Shown here one piece after another: positions 21,774 through 35,979 of a stretch of DNA of 64,000 nt. The translations under genes were made by a program, and so were the position numbers. The notes beneath the pieces are model-generated. The model saw only the letters and a list, made by a program, of their open reading frames with translations, did not search any database and was not told the origin of the DNA. Each line of letters opens with the position of its first letter. Within the stretch, counting starts at the first letter, position 1. Source of the DNA: Tolypocladium sp. Sup5 PDA-1. Taxonomy: Eukaryota; Ascomycota; Sordariomycetes; Hypocreales; Ophiocordycipitaceae. The stretch lies in contig JPHH03000003.1 in assembly GCA_000750105.3 (NCBI GenBank), positions 124,001 through 188,000 of the forward strand, read 5' to 3'.

Positions 21774-24700
21774 TCACATGTTCTCCAGTTCACGGTCGAT
21801 TTGTCGGTCCATAAACGTGCGTCGCTCGCCAACTAGCTCTGTCTGTAAGCGCTGCTCAACAAGCGCACGAACCTGCTTCTTCGTCACCGTATCCAAATCC
21901 ACCTCCCGGAGGACGGACTGAATGGCTTCCACAATTGCAGTGTCCTCCGCAGGCACATGGCCTCGCTGGAAGTCGAACGATGCCGTCGATTGCATGGCCT
22001 CAGCGCCCAGCGGCGAACGGTGACCGCCCGAGTAACCCAGTGCTGAGGCAGAACGATTCGCGGGGAGGCCCATTGATGGAGACAGGTTGGACTGGTTGCG
22101 GAGGTTCATCATGCTCGCACGGTTCGCGGGCATATCCTGGTATGGCGACTGGCTCCTCCCCATATCATGTATGGCAGTTCCCATGGACATCATGGACTGT
22201 CGACGTGCCGACATGGCTGGGTCTTGGTAAGGGCCGTGCATGTTGGAGGCACGGTGACCAAAGGCCGGGGACTGTGGGGGCATGTACGCGTTGCGTCCAC
22301 CCATGCCCGTCAGAATCGAGCCCTGAGGCGCGGCCGAGTAGACAGACTTGATCTCGTCCATCTCGTATTGGTCTCCATATCCGTAGTCCGCCTTCTCTTG
22401 GGGCCCACCGCGGCGACCGGGCAGGCTGTTGGCGATAGCATAGTCGTCCCACCGCTGGAGCGGGATCGACCGAGGATCGAAGCCCTCGTCATCGACGGCG
22501 ATAACCTGCTTGCTGCCCTTCTCGCCTATAACGACACGCGTGTTGCCCCACGTGAAGTTGTCTTGGTTCCAGAAGGAGTATATTGGCAGGACGAAGGAGT
22601 AAATGGGGAAGGCGAGGATGTAAATGATCATCCACCCGATGTGTTGCCACTGCCGTTTGAGGATGAACACCAAGGCCTGTAGGCCGTACACCACAGCCAA
22701 CATGACGATGGAGATCAGCGGGAACTGCCCGGTATGCGAGGCGACTCTGTAGATGAGGTAGCCGAGATAGACGCATGTTGCCGGGAGAATGATGGTGCCG
22801 AAGAGGTCAATGAGCACAACGAAGCGCATGCTAAAGCAGCAGAAGCCACACATCTCCTTCAAGCGCATGAGTTCCACCAAGTTGTGGATGGTCGAGTTGA
22901 TCCATCGTCGACGCTGCGACACCAGCACGCCCCATGACTCAGGTGCAGCCGTCTTGCACTGGGCATCAGGAACAAACTTGTACGACATGAATGGGAAGTG
23001 CTTCGTCATCAGCGTTGTCAGGTAACGATCTTCGCCAAGGGACAGCAGGTTCTTCTGGTGCAGCGTGTCCACGTTGCACACGCTGTATTCGTTGATGACT
23101 TCATCCGAGATGATGAGCGGTTTGCCCTTGTCAACGGTCCTCAGCCGATACATGGAGAAGCTATTAAAAGGGAATGTTGTCAGCACGTCGTCTAAGTCAA
23201 TGTGAGATGAAGAACCAAAACGTACCAACCCGGCAGACAAGTGACGCTGCCAAAGAGAGATTCGAATGCCTTTGCCAAGTGATGCGAGATGAAGTACTCG
23301 TAGACCTGGATCATCGTTGTCCAAGACTTCTCGTCGTTTTCCAGGCTCGTCTCGCCGCAAATTCCAGCAATCTTGGCATTGTGCGCACAGGCAGAAACCA
23401 GTCGGTTGAGGGAGTCCTCGCTGACTGAGGTATCGGCATCGACCATGAGGAGGTATTCATACAGTTCGGGGTCCACGCCGATGATGTTGTTGATCTGGTG
23501 GAACAGCTCGAGCTCAAGAGGACTCATAGGGGCGCGGTGATGGACGCGGTTCAGGAAGCTCATGAGCAGGATCTGAGAATCGCGCTTTCCACGGTTACCA
23601 GGCTTCGGTTTTGTCTGCTCCGACTCCTTGCCAACCTTCACAACGACGATATACGGCACGACATTACCTTCGTACTCGTAGAGGCCAGAGTAAACTTTGC
23701 CGTAGTTGAGCTGTTCGCTGCCGGCGCCAACTGACTTGAACGGAAGCGCGGGAGGGTCCACTTTGGGGTCAACCCCCAGGATATCCAAGACGATCTTTGG
23801 GGTCGGTCGGTCGTTGCCTTGGCCGACGATGACACCGTCGCAAATGACGCAAATCAACTTCCTCTTGTTATCATACTGAAGCGCAGTGAGCGAGTCCAGA
23901 GCCTTCCGTAGCGAATCTTCGCCTTCGGTGTAAGCCGGAACCTGACAGATGACAAACTTGTCCTGCGGCGAGGGGCGACGCTTGGAGCTGAATCGGAGAG
24001 CCGCGATGAACTTTACCAGGATGACGGCGCAGAGAATGACGGTAAAGGCCAGGAGAATCCAGTTGTTCACCGTGCACCTCGCCGTCTCGCGGAAGTCAGT
24101 AATGCCTTTGTAGAAGACTCTCTGGATGCAGAGCCAGCTGTTCATAACCAAAGCATGCTCGGTCTGGTTCGCCACCGAGTCGCGAATGACGCCATCTAGC
24201 AAGCTCTTGATGTCCTGGCCGGGGTTGTTCTTCCAGAGATCGCTTACTGAACCGTCGAGAAACTTGTATGTGGCCACATTCCGAAATACATCCTGCGAGT
24301 GGAAGTAGTCTGTAAGATCGTAGATCTTGTCGTCGTACCTGGCCCACATGCGCTGCGAATCCTTGCCCGACGAACTGACAAAGTCTTCGCTGTAAACCAG
24401 ATCGCCATGGTAGAATTCCTTAATACTCGGCTCAAAGGTCGTCCAATACCAGTCATCCTTGTAGAGGGCGCTGGTAGGGTTTGGCTGATACTTTCCAGAG
24501 GTGTGGACAGCGATGGCGAACTCGGGTGTGTTGTTGGCTATCAGGCGGGTTGTATCTGCGATGCCAAGACCTCTGCATGCCAGGTTCAGCGGTTGAGGGA
24601 AGTATTCGTCCATGTCGAGTCCGGCCAGAGGCTGCATATTGTCCGAGGTTGTCTGGATATCCGTATCGCTGTGCTGCCGCCTCCAAAAGTTTGAAAGATC

Positions 24701-27251
24701 ATACACCTTGCCATTCAAGCTGACCCAGAAGTCGTCGCCGCCTTGGTGGGTAGCCACTTCCTTTCGACTCCAAGCCTTATCGAAGTTGGGACAGAGAAGA
24801 CGCCCAAAGGCGACGATCCAGAAGACGACCATGGCGTTCATCAGGAGAATCAAGAAACACAAGACAAGCTTCTCGCGCCACGCCATGCGAACATCCGGGC
24901 GACGCATCCTGCCAACATATCGGAGCAGGGGCGAGGGAATCCAGAAAGTGAGAGCCCATACAAACCCAACCCAAACCCGACGACGAAGATCGACGTGTTT
25001 CGTCTCGAATTGCTTGTTCTTGGCCAGTTCAGGGTCCATCGTACCAGTGAACTCGCCCTGCTCACTGTAGTAGACATCGCCCTTGTAGGTATCGCCCTTG
25101 TTGCCGAGCCCATAGTCGCCATTGCTGGCATTGCGCATGGCAGTCGGGGCAATGGATGGTGCAACGTTGGGGACCTGGTTCAGGGTCAATTGACTGCCAT
25201 TGCCATGGCTAAAGTTGCGACTGTGAACCAGCTGATCGTTGCTCCCATTGAAGCTAGTGTCCATGGCCTGCGGCGGGAAGTAGCCACTGCCATTGGCAGA
25301 ATAGCCGGTATCAAATCCGGTCCCAAAGGGGTTGCTGTGAAGTCCCTGCATGGCTGGGTTGTTGTCTCCGGGTTTGAGATCAAGCATGCTTTCTGCCTCC
25401 CACCACGCGCTTTCTCGCATCCAGACGCGCTCCTTGCCAACGAAAACCTCGCCGTTGCTCCAGCCGCGCTCGAGCATCCAGCTCTCAATGCCGTCCCTGC
25501 CGTCTTTGCAGCCAAGGGCGGAGTAGCGCTGGACGAATTCGTCGACGTCGAAGTCAGCGGTGAAGTCGAGGCTTCTGTTTCGTCGGTTGGCCCATTCGGG
25601 TAGCCTCCACGAGCGAAGCTGGCGAGATACTGTGCCAGCCGACCAGGCAGAGGTAATGGACGCAAGAGCGGCGAGCTGCGAGGGGGAGTCGTCGGTAGGA
25701 TGAAGAGACAGATGATACCACAGGCGGTTAGAGCTAAGGACCGCAGGCAGGTCAAACCTGCCAGCACGGCCGAGATTGATGCCCTCGCCTTGAATGGGGA
25801 AAAGGAGCTTCTTGAGAAAGCCGCCGTCCTCGGACGCAAAGCCGATCTTCTCGAGCACAAGCTCCCGCTTCTCGAGCTCATGTTGCCGCTCTCTGCCCTC
25901 TGGGCCCGTCATGATGCCAAGGTCGGGGGAAACCTCGGACACTGCCTGCTGCATCTCCCGCAAGACCGATGAGCCAGCGGGCGATGCCTGCACGCCGTCC
26001 TCGATCATCTCGGCATTGATTCCCTGCGAGTCGTCGAAAATGGAGCGCATCGACAAGGCCTTTCCAAGGGTTGTGTGGGCAACCTCCATGACAGTGACAG
26101 AGACAGTGTCCCCGCTGTCCTCATTCGAGGTGGGAGTCCTCACGCCCCGGCCATCGGGAGACTCGTCGCCGGCCTTGATGCGCACCATTTGTGCAGCAAT
26201 GGCCTCGTTGGCCTTGGAAATGACCCAGTCTACCAGCGACTCGTACAGGCCCCCAACAAAGGTCCAGCGGTCCTCGGTGCTGCATTGGTTGAGGAGAGTG
26301 TCGGGTTCGATGCCGAGAAGGCCGCTGACATCCTCACAGATGTCCTCCAACGCCTCAGACTCGATGTTATAGTCGAGCGTGTTTCCAAGCTTCAGAAGGC
26401 CCGCGAGGGTGGAGATGAAGTCACGATGAGCGGAACCCTTTATGCCAATGTCCTTTAGAGCTCGGCGGAAGTCGTCGGCGGAGGCAGCATCATCTGCCGT
26501 GGGGAGATAGGAGGGTGGATCGTAGGTTCCCGACCGGGCCAAGAGGGTGTAGGTGGAGGGACTTCGGAGTCCCAAGAACTCTCGCTCGGCAGGTGTCGAG
26601 GCAGACGTCAAGAGGTAGTAAAAGACATCAAAGGCACGGTAGCCCGCCTCGGACGGAATGTTGAGCAAGCCATTGACGGTGTCGAGGCCGCCTTGGGACA
26701 GGGCCAGGGACGCCGCGGTGAGGTTGCCGGTAAGGTTCAGGGTCAGCGTGACGCCGAGGGCGGCTTGCCTCGGGGTAGAGGGATTGTAAGGCGTAACGCA
26801 TCGAACGAAGGGCTGGATGGCATCCAAAGCCTTGTAGAGACTCGACGGGATCGCGAAGGGGAAGCTGGTGAGGAATGGAGCCAAAACGGAAGGGGTGGAT
26901 TGGTGAAGCGAGCTATCGGCAGATGTGAGTTAAGAGAGCAAGCCAGATACAGTGCATTGCGTGGACGTACCTCAAGATTACGCAGCCATCTTCAGCGCGT
27001 CGCCTTGCGTGCTCCCAAGCTCTCGTAGCCAGCGATGCGTCGATGGTCGGGCCGGTTTGTGAGGCCGTGAGCCAAGTGTTGACAACAAGGCTGGTGCTGG
27101 CATCGAGCTGGTGGGATTGGGAGCTCAGGTAGATGTTGTGGATGGTGTTCAAGAGAGTCGTTGTCGAGACTTGGGCAGTCTGCGGCCCTCCGGAGCGTGA
27201 ACCGCCGGGAGACTCGGAGGCCATGGAGAACATGGACATTCGGTTCGCCAT
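21774..27251 (-). CDS. Class VII chitin synthase with degenerate myosin-like domain (CsmB type)
   Basis: Exons 27251-26971, 26912-23226 and 23160-21774 give 1,784 residues. The N-terminal third resembles a myosin head but has no GESGSGKS P-loop, the hallmark of class VII against class V. A Cyt-b5-like segment follows (DDFWVSLNGKVYDLSNFW), then transmembrane helices and the processive glycosyltransferase: QVPAYTEGEDSL, VDADTSVSED (about 1251), GEDRYLTT (about 1366) and the product-site QRRRW (about 1405). A DEK_C domain closes the protein (DLDTVTKKQVRALVEQRL). In the known family these enzymes extend chitin at hyphal tips and septa, the motor part helping delivery or retention. Intron 2 splits the codon of the conserved Cys in CLPGCFSMYR. 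I start at ATG 27251; the frame upstream has only a TTG. Confidence 0.93.
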
Positions 27252-30200
27252 GTTTGACCGCGGCAAGGCCAGTGATGTCCTCGAGGGACAGTCACCAACA
27301 GTGTACTCGCTACAGCGCCGTGGACGGCCCCGTTTCGTCGTGACCTTCAGACGGAGACGATGATGCTGAGAATTAAAGATGCCTCGGTCGATATTGGTCG
27401 ATTTGATCGGTGAGGACGTGTGACCACCAAGACGAGACGTCGTCAGGAGGCGAGAGTCGGCAACACGATGCTGCTCCTATTCTGGAACTGGAGCCAACGG
27501 TTCCTGGGCGAAGAGAGGGTGTAAGGAATTAACGACAGGATGGAAGCCGCCAAAGCGAGTGAGGCTGGCCCACCAAGGCTTGAAGGACAAAAATTACCAA
27601 CGGAGGAGTCCTCGACGAACTTTTCCCACGGTACGCAAGCAATCTCGCGAGTTGTTGTTTGGCCTGAGCTGGACTGTCCGTGGGGAGAAGAGACGGGAGA
27701 GCGCACACGATGTCAGCCAGCAGAGTAGTACGGCGAGCGCAACGGTCCAAAGATGCAGCCCGGGCACAGGGCGGCTCGACCCATCTTTTTAGCACCAGGG
27801 GGATGCAATTAGGGGGTCGGTTCGGGCAGTACCTTAGGGGCCGCTACTCCGCTGAGGCGCTGTGGCGAGCCGTCATGGACGCCCACTGGCTGGGGGGTTA
27901 CCAGTACCTTACGAGTACAGTTCCGTCGCTCAGCTGTGCTGGGGATGCCACACTGTCCACCAGTGGGATTAGGTACCTATGTACAATGTCCGTACATTCA
28001 ATACAGTGAATAACAAGAGGCGCATTTGGCCCCTGAGGAGACACGACAGTCGTGTGCTGGAGCCTGGAGAGCCGGCGATGCCGGCCATGGAGGATACGGA
28101 CAGACGGAGTACGTATGTACATCCAACGGCCGTATGCACTGTGCTGAACGAGGTGCTGTGGCGCCACCACCATCGTCACCTGCAAGGCGCTCAGGCCGAT
28201 CCATCATGTGAATACGAGCCGGCGACCTGTGGCTCCCCACAGTTCTGGACGGCCAATACAGCAAGTCCCTGGGCGCAATTGGATGGCGAAAAACGGATGC
28301 GGCCGCTCGTATCCAGCAGCGTGTGCGGGATGGAGTCTGTGCTACGGCCGCTGGCGAGGGCTTAAACGAGCCCAGAATAACAACACGCTTGCAAATCCCT
28401 CCACTCATGATTCACTCCATCCGTCTCTGTCACGCCGCTTGCATCAACAGGAGTCGGGTTTTAATGCACCTGTGACGAGCAGCAGGCGGAGCAGCCACGG
28501 TGGGTAGTTTGGATGCCGGCACACGTCTGATTCTTTTTATAATACTTCGTACACGCTCGTGATGCCCTTGCTTTTCGTGATGCTCCGCCATCTCCGTCTG
28601 TCTACGAGCAATTGCCGTGTACCTTTAGGTACGGATATGTAGGGTAGGGTGGTCGTGAGGGCTGCGTTTTTGGCTTCAGGCCAACATTCTAGTGCCAGCA
28701 GCGGCAGGGGAAGTGACCCGCGGCTTCCATTCTTTTTGCCCTCCCCCTCTGAAACAGCATGGCAGGCAGGCAACAGGAACCCACCACCACCGCGTCCACC
28801 TCGATGATTTGCTCGTATGAGTAGTGAACTGCAACAAACCACCGCCGACAAGCTGTAAATCGCACTCGCGCAACCGCGGCTGCTGGTTGATCAGCAATCG
28901 AATCGAATGCCTCGAATTGTGGATGACACCACCCCTGGCGGACGAGGAGAAAAAATTGCAGCGGCTCAATGGCATGGACAACTCGACTGCCGAACCGACG
29001 ACGCTAGCATCGTCAATCCATCATGCCGGAAAGCCGACACGACAATGATGCCAAAAGTAGCATCATGTGGCCCAATGCGCAGCAGCAGAGCACCCAGCAG
29101 CCTGGCCAAAGCCCGTCCCAGGTGGTGTGCCGTGCCCTTTGCGCTGAAGCCCGTGTATGGCAGAACTATCCAGAGGTTCCAACGGACGATGCGCCATGAT
29201 GCCACGCCATGAGCCTGCGATACCGTACACGATACACGCAGCGACAGACACATTATCCTGCCTCAAAGCCGCTGTCTCAGGCCTTGGCCAAACGCCTCGC
29301 ATGATGTTGTCACAGGCCGGTGCCCGCGACTGCGTGCGGGCCCACCGTCCTTGCAACCTGCGAGAAGCAGGGGGCCCCAGCAAGAAATCTGGTGGTTGCC
29401 GCGGTCTCGATTTGCAAGCTGCGATCAATGACTTGTGCCCTTGCCCGTGACAGGGGCCCTGTTCGTGTTCAATCTGCAGTGGGAGCCAAGGGCCAAGGCG
29501 AAGGCGGCATCCGTTCGTTGGGAAGCATGACGCCAGCCATGGCACAGATATCTCTGCTCGGCGGCAGTGGAACGCAACGAGTGTCGCGGACGAGGCCACA
29601 GTCAACACAAAGACGTGGACGGGGGAAAACACCATCGCACGCGCTGCTGGCACAACGCGTGAGCGCGAACATGCGCTGTGCAACACGGGCAACACGGGCT
29701 GCTGCCCACCCACCACTCAATGATGAATCATTCCCGCAATGCACCAATCCATTCCCCATCTGTCCTCGGCCCATCCAGGCCCGTTACTAACAAAGCCGCC
29801 ACGGCCACGGGGGTGTTGGGCTGGTATGTGGGTGAGGGTGCACTCCCGGTCTCTCCGGCCCGCCGGATGCATCCCACGAGCTCAAACAAGGGCCCCCAAA
29901 GAAAACATTCATCCCTTTCCTTGTTGCCGCCGAGGAGAGCTGCAACTGTTCAACAACCATCGTCAAGACAGCGGCTTGAGTGAGTGCTTTGGTCCGGGAG
30001 TCCTTCGCTGGCGTCATTGCCTCTTTTTCTCTTCCCACACTCACTTTATACCCGTGCATCTAAACACCTCTCGTTAAACCGTCTTGTTTCCTGTTGGCCG
30101 TTGGCCGTTGGCCGTTGACCTGAAACCTGGCCTGGCCTCGAGCACCGATTCACCAGCACGCAGCCCGTACGACCGTGAAATTCTCCAACTCACCGTCTCC

Positions 30201-30274
30201 GAACTCTCGTGGTCTGGCTTCTACGTGCCGCTTCGACGCCTAATCAGGGGCCCATTGCTGGAATTGTGCCCATC
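27252..30274. promoter_or_regulatory. 3 kb bidirectional upstream region of the chitin synthase pair
   Basis: This stretch separates the start codons of the class VII and class V genes and has no conserved coding frame. It includes motif copies at 28105-28118 and 28546-28553, short GTTGGCC repeats at 30096-30116, and a pyrimidine-rich run near 30020-30080 before the class V start. The divergent pair with a shared upstream region is a recurring arrangement in filamentous ascomycetes, so common control is likely; individual sites cannot be named by eye. Confidence 0.6.
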
Positions 30275-33200
30275 ATGGCCACGACTCTCCCCCCTCTGGG
30301 AGCTGGCAACGGAGGGGCCCATACGCAACATTCGCTACCCTCGTTACCGGCTCATCTTCAATCCGACACCCACATCACAGGGCACCTAGCCAGTCGCTTC
30401 CACGTGTCCCATCCCACTGCGAGATTGTCCTCCCACGGCCTCATTTCTCTAAACACTTACACATCATCCACCAAGGGGCCAGATGGCGGCAAGGCGGGAA
30501 GCGCCATGGCCGGCGCCGAGGACATGGCTGACCGCGCCTGGCTGAGGCTCGGTCATCGATCTGAGAGTCAAGCCATCGTGTTCCTGTAAGTGGCCCACGG
30601 GCGGGTTTCCTAGATTTGTGCTTGTTTCTGACGGAGATTGTAGGGGCGAGTCTGGATCCGGCAAGTCGACCGTTCGGAACCACGTGCTTACAGCCTTGCT
30701 GGACAAGTCGTCCACACCTTTGTCTACGAAACTCTCCCTAGCAGCCTATGTATTCGACACACTCACTACGACCAAGACCGCCACGACGCCGACCGCCTCG
30801 AAATCCGGCCTCTTTTACGAACTGCAATACGACACTTCGAGCACCACCAACCCGGTCTTGATTGGCGGCAAGCTGCTGGATCATCGCCTGGAGAGAAGCC
30901 GAATCGCAGACGTCCCCACTGGGGAGCGGAACTTTCACGTCCTGTATTACCTCCTCTCGGGTACCAGCGAGGCCGAGAAGGCCCACCTGGGCCTAGATGT
31001 TTCCAAGAGATGGAAGTATCTCGGGCATCCAACCCAGCTCAAGGTCGGTATCAACGATGCTGAAGGGTTTCAGCTATTCAAGAATGCCCTGAGGAAGCTT
31101 GAGTTCCCAAGGGGCGAGATTGCCGAAATTTGCCAAGTCCTGGCCAGCATCCTGCACATCGGGCAGCTCGAGTTTGAGACGACCAGCAACACCAGCGCCA
31201 CTGGCGATGACAGCGGAGGCTTCTCTCACGAAGGTGGCGTTCTTTCCACAACGGTCAAGAACAAGGATGTTCTCGGCATTGTTGCCGCCTTCCTCGGCGT
31301 CAGCACTGGAGATCTCCAGAGCACTTTGGGTTACAAGACAAAGATGATTCAGAAGGAGCGCGTGACCGTCATGCTCGACCCCAACGGAGCCCGCGCCCAT
31401 GCTAACGAGTTGGCTCGGACCCTATACGCCCTCCTGGTTGCCTGGATCATCGAAAATGCCAACCAAAGGATTTGCGCCGCGGAAGAAAGCATCGCGAATA
31501 CCATCTCCCTCGTCGACTTCCCCGGCTTCGCCCAGCAGTCCTCGACCAGGTCCGCCTTGGACCAGCTCTTGAACAACGCAGCCACCGAAGCAATCTACAA
31601 TATGACTCTGCACAACTTTTTCGACCGAAAAGCAGAAATGCTCGAGTCGGAAGAAGTGGGCGTCGCTCCTACGAGCTACTTTGATAACTCAGACGCTGTC
31701 AAGGGTTTGCTGAAGCCTGGAAACGGTCTCCTGAGCATCCTTGATGACCAGACTCGACGGAACAGGACTGACATGCAGTTTCTGGAGAGCATGCGAAAGC
31801 GTTTCGAGGGCAAGAATCCCGCCATAGAGGTTAGCGCGGCGACTGCCAAGTTGCCCGGCAGCAACTTCTTGACGGAGAACACTGCCGCCTCATTCACCGT
31901 CAAGCACTTTGCGGGTGAGGTCGACTACCCTGTCAAGGGGTTGATCGAGGACAATGGTGAAATCATCTCCGTGGATCTTCTCAACATGTTCAATTCGACC
32001 AAGAGCGAGTTTGTCGCCCGGCTCTTTGGTCAAGAAGCCCTGCAGACCATCTCGCACCCGAATGAGCGGACTGCCGTGATGCAGGCAACCGTCAGTTCTA
32101 AGCCTATGCGAGCCCCGAGCGTCATGTCACGCAAGGGTGGTCGCGCCAAAGCCGCTGCGGCTCAGCGACGCCAGCAGGAGGCCTTGGATCAAGTCGAGCA
32201 AAGCAGCGACACCAAGAACTCCAAGAGCGGTGGCGGCAAGAGCCCCACGGAAGAGGGCGCCTCCGGGCAATTCCTCTCCTCCCTTGACAATGTCCAGAAA
32301 GCCGTGACGGACCCGTCGACGAACGCATACTTTGTCTTCTGCTTGAAACCCAACGATCGTCGCATTGCCAACCAATTTGACAGCAAATGCGTGCGCACCC
32401 AGGTACAAACGTTTGGAATCGCCGAGATCAGTCAACGACTGCGCTCAGCAGACTTTAGTCTGTTCCTGCCGTTCGGCGAGTTCCTCGGGATGGCCGACGC
32501 CGAGACAATTCTCGTCGGTAGCGAGCGCGAGCGAGTGGAAATGGTCATCGATGAGAAGCGATGGCCCAGCAACGAGGTCCAGGTCGGCGCGACCGGCGTG
32601 TTCCTTAGTGAACGATGCTGGATGGAGGTTGCCCATCTGGCGGAAAGGGGCACTACACACGGCCGTTTTGGTCTGCCTTCCGAAGGCGGCGATGGCGGCG
32701 ATGGCCTCACCCCTGGAGACCACCAGCACACCTTTGGTGCCTCAAAGGAACAGCTCTTGTCTGCGGGCAACACTCCCCTGATGTATGGGGAAAAGGGCAA
32801 AAGCGGCTACTTTGGTGGCGGCTCGGACGACACGCGCTCCGAAGCCGGTGCCTCTGCGCTGGGTGCCGGCGACATGTTCAAGAACCTTGACACACGAGAA
32901 CAGATGGCGGAGCGAGGCAACGAGAAGTCACTCGTGGAGGTCGAAGAGTTCAAAGACAGCCCGAGTCGCAAGCGCTGGGTGTTTACTGTCTACTTTTTGA
33001 CCTGGTTCATCCCCGACTTCCTTATTCGGTGGATGGGGGGAATGCCGCGCAAAGATGTCCGCATGGCCTGGAGAGAGAAGGTGGCTATCAACATGCTCAT
33101 CTGGTTCCTGTGTCTCGTTGCCGCCTTCTTCATCGTCGCCCTCCCGATGCTCATCTGCCCAAAGCAGAATGTCTTCAGCGCCGAAGAGCTTTCGTCGTAT

Positions 33201-35979
33201 GACGGCAAGGGTAACAATGGTGCATATGCGTCTATTCGCGGCTATGTCATCGACCTGGGAGCTTTCGCGCCTCATCACTACCCAGGCTACATGGCCAGCA
33301 AGAACCTGGTGAAAGACTACGCTGGCAAGGACATCAGCTCCCTGTTCCCGTTGCAGGTCTCCGCCTTGTGCCAGGGCGCCAGTGGCTCCGTCAACGACGA
33401 GGTCACGTTGGACTACAAGAACATCAACTTCACTGGTTCGCCAAACCTCATCAACAACCAAGATGTCAACGCCAAGTATCACGACTTCCGCTACTTCACC
33501 AATGACAGTAGGCCGGATTGGTATCTGGAGTCGTTGCTGACACTTCGGGGAAACTGGGGCAAAGGCAACATCGGGTACTCGCCAGACTTCGTATCGACCC
33601 TCGCCGGCAAGCAGCAGGCCATTGCTATTCTCGGTAGCAGAGTTTACGACATGACAACCTACATCGCCGGTGGACGAAAGCTGCGCGCCAAGGCTGGCCA
33701 GTCGCCCCCGGATGACACCTCGCTTGCGAATTTTATGGATCCCGCCGTGGTGTCGCTGTTCCAGCTCAAGGCTGGTGGCGATATCACCAAGTACTGGGAC
33801 TCCTTGACCATCGGGTCAGATGCGAAGGCGCGGATGCGGACATGCCTCGACTACATCTTTTACGTTGGAGATGTCGATACCAGGAACTCGACCCGCTGCA
33901 AGTTCGCGGAATACCTGGTGCTCGCGGTCTCGATTCTCCTTGCTTCTGTAATCGCATTCAAGTTCTTCGCTGCGCTGCAGTTTGGAGGCAAGAACCTGCC
34001 CGAGAACCTTGACAAGTTCGTCATGTGCCAGATCCCGGCCTACACCGAAGATGAAGACTCCATCCGTCGTGCCATCGATTCCGCGGCTAGGATGCGCTAC
34101 GATGACAAGCGCAAACTCCTGGTGATTATCTGCGACGGTATGATTATCGGTCAAGGCAACGACAGACCGACGCCTCGAATCGTGCTCGACATCCTCGGCG
34201 TCTCTGAAACCGTCGACCCTGAGCCGTTGAGCTTCGAATCGCTGGGAGAAGGCCAGAAGCAGCACAACATGGGCAAGGTGTACTCGGGCCTGTATGAGGT
34301 GCAAGGCCACATTGTTCCCTTCATGGTCATCGTCAAGGTTGGCAAGCCGTCTGAGGTTGTCCGCCCCGGTAACCGTGGCAAGCGAGACTCGCAGATGATC
34401 CTCATGCGTTTCCTCAACCGCGTTCACTACAACTTGTCCATGAGCCCGCTGGAGCTGGAGATGTACCATCAAATTCGCAACATCATCGGCGTCAACCCGA
34501 CCTTCTATGAGTTCATGTTCCAGATCGACGCCGACACGGTGGTTGCCCCGGATTCGGCAACTCGCATGGTCGCAGCCTTCCTCAACGACACCCGCCTCAT
34601 CGCCTGCTGTGGTGAAACCGCTCTGACCAACGCCAAGTCTTCGTTCATCACCATGATCCAGGTTTACGAGTACTACATTTCGCACAATCTGTCCAAGGCG
34701 TTCGAGAGCTTGTTCGGATCCGTCACCTGTTTGCCCGGCTGCTTCTCCATGTACCGAATCCGTGCTGCCGAGAGTGGCAAGCCCCTCTTCGTCAGTCGCG
34801 AGGTCGTCGACTCGTACGCCACTATTCGTGTCGACACGCTCCACATGAAGAATCTCCTGCACCTGGGTGAGGACCGTTACCTCACCACGCTGCTCCTCAA
34901 GTACCACTCCAAGTACAAGACCAAGTACCTCTTCGCAGCCCATGCCTGGACCATCGCTCCCGATTCCTGGGCCGTCTTCCTCTCGCAGCGACGTCGTTGG
35001 ATCAACTCGACCGTGCACAACCTGATTGAGCTTATCCCCATGAACCAGCTTTGCGGCTTCTGCTGCTTCAGCATGCGTTTCATCGTCTTCGTCGACTTGC
35101 TCAGTACCGTTGTCCAGCCGGTCACGATTGCATACATTATTTACCTGATTGTCCTTGTCGCGACAAAGGCTACCGTCGTGCCCATCACTGCCTTTGTCTT
35201 GCTCGGCGCCATTTACGGTCTCCAGGCCATCATCTTCATTCTGCGCCGCAAGTGGGAGATGGTTGGCTGGATGATCCTCTACGTGCTGGCCATTCCGGTC
35301 TTCAGCTTCGGGTTGCCGCTGTATGCCTTCTGGCACATGGACGACTTCAACTGGGGCAACACGCGTGTTGTGGCCGGCGAAAATGGCAAGAAGGTGGTCA
35401 TCACAGATGAGGGCAAATTCGACCCCGACTCTATCCCTCGCAAGAAGTGGGAGGAGTATCAGGCAGAGCTCTGGGAGACGCAGACGTCGCGCGACGACAC
35501 GCGCTCCGAGGTCTCCGGCTTCAGCTACGGCACCAAGCACCAGGGGCTCGTGTCCGAGTATGCCTACCCCAGCCGCCCAGACTCTACGACGGGCTTCGCA
35601 GCCCACCCTGCTTCGATGCCTCATCTGCCCTATGACTCCCGCAACGTATCGCGAATGTCGCTCGCTGCTTCGGAGATGGGCGGCAACCGCATGAGCCATT
35701 TCGGCGGGTCACAGTTCTTCAACCCTGACGACATGGTGGGCCTGCCCAGCGATGATGCTCTGCTGGCCGAGATCCGAGACATCCTCAAGACGGCGGACCT
35801 GATGACGGTCACGAAGAAGGGGGTCAAGCAGGAGCTGGAGCGTCGCTTCGACGTGCCCTTGGATGCGAAACGAGCATATATTAACAGTGGTATGTATCCC
35901 TTTCTACTCGTTTACGGCGGCGCTTGTTGCTAACCCGTGGATTGCAGCGACCGAGGCTCTTCTTTCCGGCCAACTTTAA
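30275..35979 (+). CDS. Class V chitin synthase with myosin motor-like domain (CsmA type)
   Basis: Exons 30275-30585, 30644-35889 and 35948-35979 give 1,862 residues. The myosin-like head starts near residue 25 (HLASRFHVSHPTARLSS) and keeps an intact P-loop, GESGSGKS, at about 105-112; intron 1 falls just before it. A Cyt-b5-like segment (near 966), transmembrane helices, QIPAYTEDEDSI, IDADTVV (about 1399), GEDRYLTT (about 1512), QRRRW (about 1552) and a DEK_C domain (about 1806-1860) follow. The last exon supplies the usual end ATEALLSGQL; reading through its intron would give an unrelated tail. Known class V enzymes support wall strength, polar growth and virulence in several moulds. Start context is CATCATGG. 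It is divergent from its class VII partner. Confidence 0.95.

Noticed and set aside
33816..35699. 627-codon open frame antisense to the class V chitin synthase
   Set aside because: It mirrors the catalytic core of a strongly conserved gene. High G/C at third positions removes stop codons from the opposite strand; no motif or start context supports it.
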